A DNA stretch of 64,000 nt from Lanius collurio. Lineage: Eukaryota > Chordata > Aves > Passeriformes > Laniidae. The translations under genes were made by a program, and so were the position numbers. Shown one piece after another: positions 1 through 10,571 of this stretch. The stretch's first letter is position 1. Each line of letters starts with the position of its first letter. The notes under the pieces are model-generated. The model was given only the letters and a program-made list of their open reading frames with translations. It ran no database searches and was not told where the DNA came from. Location of the stretch: NCBI GenBank assembly GCA_020086605.1, contig JACBWW010000003.1, positions 56,356,206 through 56,420,205 of the forward strand, written 5' to 3'.

Positions 1-3000
1 CAAGCTCCAAGCAGCAGGCTGCCTTCCCATGACACATGCTAAGGCAGGTTACAACAGGGTTTGTTGATTATGTCACACAGTGTGATGTGGTGTGGTAACA
101 GCGTGACAGCAGAAATGCAAGACCCTGTGTCAAAGAGTCTGCTTTCAAAACTTAGCCTGCTCCTTACCATCCCACAGTGCAAGAAACTTTTCACCCAGAT
201 GTCACATGCTTTCTTGCTGGTCTGCCCTTCTCTTAAGATTTCATCTCTAGGAGCTGAGGAAAATTCAAAAAGGGATTATGACAATGTAGTTTTGCTACTT
301 GTCCCTCCTCCACTCATTACGAAGAATAGAAGTGCATTAAGAGCTCTGAATATGTTGTTGAGCATTTCTGAACACTTTGCTAGTCCCAGTGTTGCTGCTC
401 CAAATTCACTGGATTTTGACAGGAAACACAGGTCAAAATCTAGTGCTTATGAAAAAGTGCCTTTAAGCCCTGCCTTGGGAGAATAGCACTGAATTTACCT
501 GTATGCAAGATTGTGATGTTAATTAAAATGCCCCAGGGAACAGGGTAATTGTGTAATATACTAGGGAATAGTACCCCTCAAACCAATAACCGCTTTCCAT
601 TTCATCTTGTTACCTCTTCCAGGCAGGATCCAGCACTGTATTTGTGTCTGAAGTATAGGATATAAGGAAGCCTTGAACTTAATTGTCCTGCCTGACTACA
701 TGCATTTACATCCACATATTTAGTGGATATAATAGCTTCTTTACCAGTTTTTAATGACCTCATTTCTACTCAGCTCCATTCCTTGCAAGGGTGACGTATG
801 GAGACAACAGCATCAGTATTTCTTCCACTAAACAGAGGTAGTGTAGAAAGGTGCTGAGCTACTGTAGGTAGAAGTACACCCAAGATCCTCATGATCTAGA
901 AACATGGAGATAAGCTTGAAAGGCACATTTAAATGTCTAATTGTCAACTTATGCTCTCAAAACATCTCTAATTCTTTGTATCTGATGACTACCCTTTCTT
1001 CCGGAATGTCTCTGTTGCTTCATTACTTCTACCTTTGCATTTCTGGATTACTCTGTGGAGAAAGCAGGTCATGGTGGGCCCTTCATTAGTGAGATTCACA
1101 AGGTAGGTGCACTTCTACCTGTCTGTGATCATGCACTTCTACCTGTCTATGATCATCCGGTCTGATTCAGAAAAGAGCATATGAAAAAATTGCCTCACGT
1201 CTGAGAGGATGAGAATTTTGGGAAGCACTTACAGCATGTGGGAAGCCAGGGCTCAGATCTGCTTTTGACTGGTGGTGGAGCACTGGGATATGAATGCAAC
1301 TTCACATCAGCTGGAACTTTGGGAATCATGAATGCTTCTGGATGGTGGGCTTCTGTTTTACATTAAAAAAACCCCAAAGAACTGTTTGGAGCAGAGACTG
1401 GAACGTGACTCTCCCAGATGTTGGTATAGTGCTCTTAGTACACCAGCTGTTTAATTGTAGTCAAGATGAATTCACAGAACAATTTCAGCATTGAAATCTC
1501 AGCCCTTGAGAAGAGCAAACCCAGACATTAAACAAACTAATCTACTACAAATTAGGAGGTATATAAAGCTACCAGGCACCAGGCTTTTACCAACAAAGTT
1601 CTGGCAGTCCCTGACATCTCTGCTTCTAGGCATGTCTGCGTTGTTTCTGTTTCTGCTTCTGCTTTGCTTTGAGTAGAGGAGTGCCTACACCCCTCCATGA
1701 TCCACAATTCCTCCTGCTCCCATTTGTCACTTAGGACCTGAGTCAGAAGACATCCCAGAACACACATATGAAATCAGAACTTCCCTTTAAAAGTTTCACC
1801 CAGATATTCCTGTGGTTAAGGCACTTAGCCAGAATGTGGGACATACAACCTCCATCTCTCTACCAGAGGAGGTCTGAGCCACATCTCCCACATGACTATC
1901 ACAGTCTTTGAGTTAGGAGCTGTCTCAAGGTGGGACATTTTTTACCCTGTTGCTGTGTGTGGTCCCTCAGGGATGAGGAGGGTGTCTCTCATGCTAGAGA
2001 GAATCCTCTGCAAGCAGTGGCCAGGACCCTGACTGGGAGGAGGCTGAGGTTTCAGGAACCATGCTGGTTTGGTGGTGGGCACTGCCGGGAGGGGTGTGAG
2101 CGCAGTGGGGTCTAACACATGGTGGCAGCGGCAGCCCCGGCGGTGGAGGCAGTGGGTCCAGTGGATGGTCCTCAGAGAAGCCCTTGGCACACTGCTATCA
2201 CAGGGCTGGAGGAGCTCATCTGGGCAGGATGGACTCAGTGAAGCCAATGTTCGAGTGCAAGTGCCCTGGTGATGGCCAGGCTTCCTCACACCAACCTGTT
2301 AGTGGAAAGGACTAGAATAAAAGGGTGGACGAAATTCCTGATGCACAGATTAAACTTCTTATTTTCTTTGTAAGCATGCAGAGGGACTATTACATGTCTT
2401 GTTATTCTTTTTCCATCAAATAGAAAAGTACATGTGACTCCACATTCCTAAAAGCCTCCTGAGAGATGGCAAAGGTGCCTAGGGAGGTTAGCTTTACTCT
2501 CCTGGAGCCACTCATGGGTGGGAGCTACACTATAGTTTTGTTTTATTATCCACAAGGACCTCTGAGTTGGCTGAGCAAAGACATCAGAAGTCCTAAAGAG
2601 GGCATTTCTCTGGGCAATGCACTGTGACAGTATTTTTGTGATGTGGGCAATAAATACCCTTGGAGCTTGGGACCCTTTGGAGATCAAGTGACATTGTGCT
2701 TTCTAGTATGGGATTTGCCCTTTTCATGCTTGGGAGACTTGGGAGCCTCAGTTGCCAGAGGGAAGCTTGGACATTTCACTGCTGCTAGACTTTCTGGGAA
2801 GATGTTATTAGGACTGTCTAAGTGGGCAGTCATGCTCTCTTTTGTCTGACAAAAGAGGTAAGTAAGATGGTACATCTTCTGTATAAGCAATTTCAGAATG
2901 TCTTGATATGATGTTGAGTAGAGCAGTGGGGTTACCCAATTCTCAGGTCAGGTTTTGGTTACGGATGTTAGGAGGTAGTCATTTACAAATGCTTGTATAG

Positions 3001-3296
3001 AGGAAAGCTTCTTTAGAAATAACTCAGTCTTGGTGGGATGGAGGAGTAGGAACTGCAGTTTTGTTCTAGAGAAGACTAGAAAGACTGAAAATATTAAAAA
3101 TTATATGTATTTAAAACATTTTTCTTTGTTGATTGAGTGGAAAAAACTCGTTCTTCAGTAAAATCACCAGGTTCTTTAATGACCAGGGAACCTGAGAATA
3201 TAACTTAATAGCAAAATTACAGGTGTGTTGCTTTTTAAAAAAAGGCTCAGTTTCTGCCTGTCATGTAGAATAATCCAAAGAAAAATAGAAAGCTTC
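1..3296. other. Unique noncoding sequence, no gene recognised
   Basis: No recognisable gene. The largest open frame (61-486, plus, 141 codons) has no recognisable motif, and its length is expected by chance in 64 kb of AT-leaning DNA. The block contains a small tandem duplication at 1108-1155 and a GC-richer patch near 2030-2280. Both are described separately. The rest looks like ordinary vertebrate intergenic or intronic sequence. Confidence 0.7.
1108..1155. repeat. Tandem duplication of a 24-bp unit
   Basis: Two adjacent 24-bp copies, both starting TGCACTTCTACCTGTCT, lie at 1108-1131 and 1132-1155. They differ at one position (G in the first, A in the second). This is seen directly. It looks like a local replication-slippage duplication with no gene or regulatory role evident. 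Confidence 0.9.
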
Positions 3297-3650
3297 TGTG
3301 GCAGTGTGTGGTGATCTGTTTACCCACTGCTTTTCTGATCCCATATTGTTCCCCCCCTTTCCCCTGCCCCTAGCTCTGGCCACTCCCTTGGGCCCTCCAT
3401 TTTGGTTCCTGAACCCCAACTCCACCCATGTACTGCCCCTGAGCCCCTGAGATAAAGCCCTTGTGCCCAGATCACCAGGTCTCTCTGCCTCTGGGAATCG
3501 CTGAGACAAGATGGAAGATTAAAGATCCTCTAAAACCCTCATGGGAAGACCCTTCTTGCCCCTTTCACTGTCACTGTGTTTAGAGCTGATGGCTGCTGGA
3601 GCAAAACTGCAGAGCTGCCTGAAATGGACCACGGGGCAAAAAATGTCACA
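3297..3650 (+). mobile_element. Probable solo LTR of an avian endogenous retrovirus
   Basis: The block has the layout of a retroviral LTR. It has a C-rich U3-like stretch (poly-pyrimidine near 3350-3370), then a GATAAA motif at 3451-3456 acting as a plausible polyadenylation signal, then a CT-rich R/U5-like segment (CAGGTCTCTCTGCCTCTGGG). Its edges form imperfect inverted termini, TGTGGCA at 3297 and TGTCACA ending at 3650. From memory, the middle resembles LTRs scattered in songbird genomes, but I cannot run a library search. No gag, pol or env reading frame adjoins it, so it would be a solo LTR. No target-site duplication is obvious, so both borders are approximate. An alternative is a fragment of some other repeat. 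Confidence 0.55.
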
Positions 3651-5729
3651 CTGCCCTAAGCAGCTCTGCTGAGCTCTCAGGGAAAGCTGCAGCTTACTAA
3701 GATAAACCTAGCACTACAACAGCAGTGCTTCTGAGATTAGATGTTACGGTATAAATTTTGTAGAATGTGGAAATCTGAAGGGTAATGTAGATTTAAACCA
3801 GACTGCATGGTTTAAATCAGTGGTGTCTATAATGAGAGAATCCATCATAGTCTGATCTTTTAAAATCCTGTGAGACAATGATCTTCTAAGAAATTTCCCC
3901 CAAATGTTCCCACCAACTTTTTTCACAGCAGCCTCTGATCAGTTACTAGGTATCTCCTTGTGGAAGCAGGGGTTTATGCTGGATTAAATCTGGCAGACTA
4001 AAGCTCCATTCCTCCAAATCCTCTCTATTTACAATCTGAACAGGAAAAAGAGAGATCTATGAAAACCAAGAGAAAGGCATCAACCATGTATTTTAGAAAC
4101 ACTGGCAGGGTTTCCTACCAACTGCAGCACTATATGGTTATTAGTTTTACAGTGGCTTGAATATGACCTCCATGCAGAAAATAAGCTTCAAGCAGGCACC
4201 ACTTCAATGAGCAAATCTTAGTCAGTATAATTTTATTATTCCTCTGACTATCACAATCAAGGACATTAGTATAGAGGGCACACTTTGAAGAGGTTATTAC
4301 TGAGCACTCATCGTTTGCTTAAATCCTCAGATCTTTTTCATGTAGTTATAGAGAGAGAGCACTTTCATGAGCTTGAGGACTTTTTCTTCTGGCTGCATTT
4401 ACATTTCCAAGGAAACAAATAAGAAGGACTTTGAAGAGACGATTAGCCTATGAGCTAATTTATGGATTTTTCATAGTCTAGTTTCTTTAAGCCTCTTGCA
4501 TGGAACTGATTTTAGTTTGGAGTAAGACTGTAGGTTTTAGTCAATACAGACAGGATATTTTAAAATAGTTTAGTGCTGGTTGCAATGTTCTCCTCAAGCT
4601 TAATGGGAGCATTTGCTTCTAATTTTAATAAAAAAAATGGTGAGGGCTCCTGAAAATCCGATTTTTCCTGCTTATTGTACCCGAGTATTCACATAGGAGA
4701 TTTATTTAAAGCTCTTTTTATGAAAGAACAGACCCTGTTTCATCAAAAGTAAGTTGGCACTAAGATATTTGATGGCAAAATCTAGGCCAGGATGTTCAGG
4801 GAAAGTGCTTTGCACAGAGTGTGGGGGAGAGGGAAGGGCTGTGCTGGGGTGATCATGAGAATTCCCAATCCCTCAGTTTCTGCAGGTGAACATAGGCAGA
4901 AGTGCCCAAGGGCTGACATATGGGATGTGTCACAGCCTCTGCTCATGTTGGCACCTCACAGGATTATCTTTCTGAGGTATATTTGGCTATACAGCATCTT
5001 AGGAAGAGAGCAAGGACTGTGCCTCCTATAATATGCGTTTGGAGAAAGCTTGTCGGTGTTGTCTAGAAATGGGCTAGTGAATATTACACACACACTGGTG
5101 CAGCATTTCTTTGTCACAAAAGAGCTTTAAATTCAAGGCCATTAGATCTCCCTTGACACAGAAATTTCAGAAATCTGAACCCAAGAACTGTATGATTAAG
5201 TTGTTTTCATTATTGTTTTAAGGAGAAAAGGCTGGTTTGGGAGCTTCACTCCAAAAACAACTGAAGACTGACAATCCTGGGAGCGCAGAGGTGTGTTCTT
5301 GTGATATGGAATCAGACAGAAGTGTCTCGTTTAAAACATCCACATTCAGTTAATTTCTGCTGATTGCAGAACTTTCCATTAAAACCTTGCCTGGGTCCTT
5401 GGCAGACTGCCCTGCCTTTGAGAACTTACTGCCTCTGTGTTCAGCAAACATGGGGCTGTTGAACAAAATTTTTTCCCACTCAACTATTTGCAAGTATCTG
5501 AAACTTTTGGGGGATTTTAGATTGCCCCTTTCCCCTCTTGATCCTTTCTGGTATTAGCAAACAAGACAGTCAAGAACCCATTAGAGCAGCAAATCCAAAC
5601 TGTTCCTTGTTCTTGATGTCTTGAGACTTATCATTTAACTTTGAATGCTGTATGTAGAATTTGTTATTATAGAAAACCATCTATAAAGATTAGAGGCTGT
5701 AGGAAAACTAGTCCTGGACCACTGGATGG

Positions 5730-5825
5730 CCTTAAAGAATTTATTCCCCATGTTCTCATCTGCAAAATAGGGAAACTATAGAGACCCTCTCCATTGTGCT
5801 CAACTCAGATAAAACTCTTTGGTCT
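5730..5825 (+). repeat. Weak MIR-like SINE relic
   Basis: The segment CTCATCTGCAAAATAGGGAA followed by ACTATAGAGACC resembles the MIR core-to-3' region, where CTCATCTGTAAAATGGGGAT is characteristic. It is preceded by a degenerate match (ATTTATTCCCCATGTT) to the part usually reading CCTCAGTTTCC. The upstream half of MIR is not recognisable. An ancient, heavily diverged copy is likely, but a chance resemblance is possible over so short a span. Confidence 0.4.
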
Positions 5826-7498
5826 GCCTGGCAGCTCACTGACTCATTGTAGCCCTGGGGTGCTTTTACCCTCTTTTTCTCCTCTTGCAAGTGGACAACT
5901 CTAAATCTCTGACACAGCAACAGCTGCTGTCCCTTATTCTGGTATCAGCACTTTGTCCTGATGGAAGTGATACTAACTTTTCCCTTTGGTTTGTCTTAGC
6001 AGGTGCAGGAGGAGGAATTTGTGCTTGTTTGCCTGGCTAAAGGTAACAAAATGGATCAGAATCCTGTAAATGCTGAGGACCTCAAAAAATAAGAGAAAAG
6101 GAGAAAATAAAACTCATGATTTTTAAGATTACCAAAATGTGGTGCAAAGAAAACATCCTTCATGGGTTTTGGTTTCCTTAAGTATCCTGGTACCACAAAC
6201 TATAATATGGTAAGTGAAGCAAAGTCAGCCAAACAGATAAATTGGCATTATAAATCTGGGACAGGATATGTCAGATTATCCTTTGCAACTTAACTGATGT
6301 AGTTTGCTCTATTTATGGCTGAGCCATTCTGTGATCTTACAGGAAATTGCTTTCTGTACACACTATTCTTAATAGATTTTTAAATTCATGCCTGGTCTAG
6401 GAAAGTGGATTATACTACAAGAGATTATGCATTTTTCCCCAGATTTCAAGGAGCAACCGTAATGACGGTTATTGTTGATGAGAGCATTACAGAGCATTCG
6501 AGTAGCAAACACCTTGAATAGCTTAGTGTTGAAAGCTTTAATTTTCCATTTAATAATAGTGAAACTAGTTAATACTAATTTTATACAATCACTTCCTAAG
6601 CTTCTTAGAAAGCATGCAGTCATGGATTTAGTCTGTGCCATGGGGGAATGCCATACATCATGAGGCTCAAAAAACCCCAGAGTTATTAGAGCTATGTGTA
6701 ATATTTTACATCCCGTCTCGGATCCAGTTTGTATGTCCTTTGATTCACGAGCAATGATGACTTACCCTGGGATGGCTGCAGTGATTCCTGCCGCCGGCTG
6801 TCTGCCCCACCTCTCTCTCGGAAGTGTTCATTCGTGCTGTGAAGGAGGCTCAGCTCTCTGGGAAGCAGCTGTTGAACCAGCACAGTTTACAGACCAGTAA
6901 TATTAACAGAAAAACTGGCACTATCTTTGGTTCTCCTTAATACACCAGGCTGTAATTTACAGTCGTTCAATTACTGCCACACCAGCAGCTGAGCTGTCCT
7001 GAAGCAGGGGCAGGGCTCAAAGGTGAAGATGGGAACACCTGCAGCCATCTGCTGCCATCCCTATTCATCAGCCAGATACCCAGACCTAGACTGGGGTTTG
7101 TAAACATGCATGGCAGTTCCTTGGTGTTTTCAACCAGCTCTTTTCTCAGATTCAGCTTGAGACCCCTCTGTGGTTTTATGGTCTCACTGCATCTATGGGT
7201 ATTTCCATGCGGACAAGGCAGTTCTGACTTTGGGACAAGGACCCCTGTGGAGTTCTGGGGCCTTGGGAAGCATGAAATACACTTTCTCGCACAGGGCTGG
7301 TACTGCACCAAAGCCCTGTGTGTGTCTCACTGAAACCTGCTTTTGAGGTTTCTGTGGTAACTTCTTCAAAAGCAAATGTCAGAGGGTAATATTGGGCTGG
7401 GATTTCACAATTCACTCTTACCTAAGATGCCCAGCCAAGGGGCAGAGTCAATACTGTGTTATTTAACTATAATATCCTGCTACGGGTTCACAGGAAAG

Positions 7499-7508
7499 CC
7501 CCCCCCCC
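7499..7508. repeat. C10 homopolymer
   Basis: An uninterrupted run of ten C is followed by TCCTG. It is seen directly, and it is a length-unstable mononucleotide tract with no associated gene. Confidence 0.9.
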
Positions 7509-8542
7509 TCCTGTGGCCATCTCACTGCTGGTTCCAATAATCAACACCCACGACTGCTGAAAATCACTCATTTTTTCCCTGTAAGTCACTCATGGGTTGA
7601 TGATCTCTTGTGAGCAGTCTTGTGCTTGCATTTGGTCTCAGCATGACAGAGCACCACATTTACCATCCAGTTGGACAATAACTCTCAACTGCTTTTAGAA
7701 AAAAGGAGGAAAAAAGGGGGAATGAAGCCAGTTTTGAGGGCTTCAACAGATCTCATTTTTCATTGAACATGCTCTTTTCATTCCTTTTCAGGTACCATTG
7801 AGGGACAATTTTTGAGAAGTGTGGCTCATGTTCTAGTTGTGTCCTTCTGAACAAAGACTGAAAATTGTTTATGTGGGAAGAGCATGTCAGGGACATGGTC
7901 AGTTGTGGTAATTGGTCCTGTCAGCCCAATTAATGAGCTCCCCAGGGCAAAGTCTGTCAGAGGGACATCATCCTCTTCCTACGGACATGCTGCCTGTTTG
8001 AACCCTCCACTGTCTTTGAGCAAGGGCAGACCTGAGGAGGGATGAGAGAGGGGGTCAGGGGTGGGATACCTATGCCATTGGGATGGGCTGAGAGGGGATG
8101 TGCAAGTAGAAAGGTATGTCTGGCAGAATAAGAGAGCAGGGCTTTTCTGGGGCTGGTTGCTGAGAGTGGTAGGAGCTGCTCTGGTGTCCAGGCTGGCAGG
8201 CAGGGATTGAAGGGACAGAGAAGGGACTGTGAGGTAACAACCATGACACTGAAACAGGACAAGCAGGGGGCTTAAGAGAGTAAGGCACCCTGTCTCAGAC
8301 TGTATTTAAATTTCCTGTGGAGCACTCCTGCTTCTTCCTACAGCCACAGCTCTTCTTGACTTTGAAGCAGGAGGATGCACACAAGCCTACCAAGAAGTTC
8401 CCATCCTTTTTGTTTTTGCTGTAGGAAGCAGGGCAGTCCTAGTTGCATATTCAGTAGTAATTTACATGGTTTTGGTTAGTTACGCAAGATCTGTGGAGTT
8501 TCTCTTCCCCTAACTTGAATGTCTTGCACAACTAGTCAGCAT

Positions 8543-8570
8543 AGTGTGAATTGTCAGTGTGAATTGTCAG
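8543..8570. repeat. 13-bp tandem duplication
   Basis: AGTGTGAATTGTC occurs at 8543-8555 and again directly at 8556-8568, followed by AG that starts a third unit. The copies are identical, which suggests a recent slippage event. Confidence 0.9.
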
Positions 8571-10114
8571 CCCTACAATCAGGACTACCAACTGCAGCTT
8601 GCCCTGACAAAGGAGACAGCAGAAACACAGGGGGGTTGAGAACAAGCAACAAAAATAATTAAGCATGGACAGACTTCCCTCAGGAAGAAACTGAAAAGAA
8701 TAGGACTACTTTGTGAGAGAGTAGATGACTAAGAGTTATACAAATTAATGAATGGGAGAGAGAAAGTCGAAGGGGTGATGGTGGTGTTCTTATTTACCCT
8801 CTCAAGCTGTAAAAGAACAAGGCAACATTCAATCAAAGGGAAAGAAAAAAGTATCAGGTGCCAAAAACGACTTTGCTTAGGATGAGTTGCGTTTGAGAAG
8901 TCGTCTCACTGCAGAGCACAGATGGACCCTCAAGGACTGCCCAGCTTGTAGTCATTAGTCTTAAGCTACTGAATCCAACAGTGTCGGTTTCTTTAAGAAA
9001 ATACTTGTCTACATGGAAAATGAGGGTCAAAATGGAGATGATATGTGTTTAAAAGTGTTGACATTTCTATTTCTATGTGCTAGTTTCATGAACACGAGGT
9101 AAAAATTTCCATTCTGGACAAATGTATGATTTTTGATCATCTTTCTCTACTGCAACAGAGTGCATTTAATTTGTTCCAGCAGTCCTCTTCTGCTACTATC
9201 TGACAGTTACATGGTCGTTTAGGATGACATTTTCTTTTGTGCTAATTTTCTGCTATTAACCTCTTAACATGCAACATCTGATTATTGGCTTCTTTGGTTA
9301 GTTATGCTTAGTGTCATAGGTTGAAGCTGGAGCTGTGCTAGATACTTCAGGCATAAGGGAATACTCTGTTCCAGTAGTATAAAATGCTACCTAAATCTCA
9401 TCTGAAATGTTGGGAAACAGCAACCCAATTCATCTTAAATACAGTAGATTATATCAATGCTCTCTACTACCCAAATCAACTAGGACAGGAATTCTTTGAG
9501 CTATTCTACTGTGTCTTGCACAAACACGATCTGATGCCTAAAGGCTCCAATTAGGAAATGGAATATGAGCTGCTCACCTTATTGAGATGATGTTCAGCTA
9601 CCACAGTAAATATGGGTGAGGTGGAAACAAACTGATTACTAACTACATGGGAAGATAAAGGACTTGGCAGAACTGGACTAGTGCCCAAACCAGCCTCAGT
9701 AATGAGAGGGAAGGTTTCCCTTGCTTGTGTAGTGGTCACACACTGACATATAATCACCACAGAAACTCGCTGTGTGCTCGCAGGGCTTCGGGACAGTTCT
9801 TCTGAGACTAGAGGTCATGCCCCAAGTGGGTTACAAGTGGCGTCCTGACTCAACAGATACTAAACTGTTTGGATGAATATTCAGTCATGAGAATGTCAGA
9901 AACTGAATTATAACAGGGAAGCATTTGAGAACTGCTGTGTGAATAGCTTTGCCCTGTAAGATGTTGCATACCTGGCATACCTGTCCTAGCAAAGTCAATG
10001 AAGACATACCTGTGCACTGAGTTGAGCAGGTGCTTAAGTGCTTTGCAGGGTCATTGCAAGCACACATAGCTGAGAGTTGGGTCTTGGGCAGTTTCTGGTG
10101 CTTCCTCCCTATCA

Positions 10115-10571
10115 TGGTTTAACCCCAGCCTGCAGCTGAGCGCCACACAGCCACTTACTCACTGCCCCTGCAGAGGGATAGGGGGCAGAATTGAAAGAGT
10201 GAAAGTGAGAAAACTTGTGGGTTGGAGATATAGACAGTTTAATAGGCAAAGCAAAAGCTGCACATTCAAGCAAAGTAAAACAAAGCAAAACTAGGATTAA
10301 ATTCACTGCTCCTCATGGGCAGGCAGGTGTTCAGCCATCCCCAGGACAGCAGGGCTCCAGCACGCATAAGGGTCACTTAGGAAGGCAAACACCTTCACTT
10401 CAAATGTCCTTCCACCTTCCTTGTTTTTCCCTCAGCTTTATATGCTGAGCATAATGCCATATTGTATCCCTGGGGATATCCCTTTGGTCAGTTGGGGTCA
10501 GCTGCCCTGGCTGTGTCCCCTCCCAACTCCTTGTGCACCCCAAGCCTACTCACTGGTGGGGAGCAAACTGA
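10115..10571 (+). mobile_element. Avian ERV LTR, 3'-truncated, sense on plus strand
   Basis: The element starts with the clean terminus TGGTTTAACCCCAGCC at 10115. It carries the family's internal landmarks in order: GACAGTTTAATAGG, a CAAAGCAAAAGCTGCACA segment, GGCAGGCAGGTGTTCAGCC, a TATA-like TTTATAT at 10437-10443, and TATCCCTTTGGTCAGTTGGG. The same landmarks occur, reverse-complemented, at 53386-53798, so the match is internal to this window. The copy fades after CTCACTGGTGGGG near 10571. The expected 3' end (TACCCCAGCTGAAACCA in the other copy) is missing, so it is truncated. No viral coding sequence adjoins it. Assignment to a bird ERV family rests on recall of this LTR in many bird genomes. 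Confidence 0.88.

Larger units (their letters stand above)
3651..10114. other. Unique noncoding sequence, no gene recognised
   Basis: No reading frame here exceeds about 115 codons, and none has recognisable domains. Contents are a weak MIR-like relic at 5730-5825, a C10 run at 7499-7508 and a 13-bp tandem duplication at 8543-8570. AT-rich, CpG-poor unique DNA fills the remainder. Confidence 0.7.

Noticed and set aside
61..486. 141-codon plus-strand open frame near the left edge
   Set aside because: No recognisable motif and no splice or promoter context. A few frames of this length are expected by chance in 64 kb of both strands.
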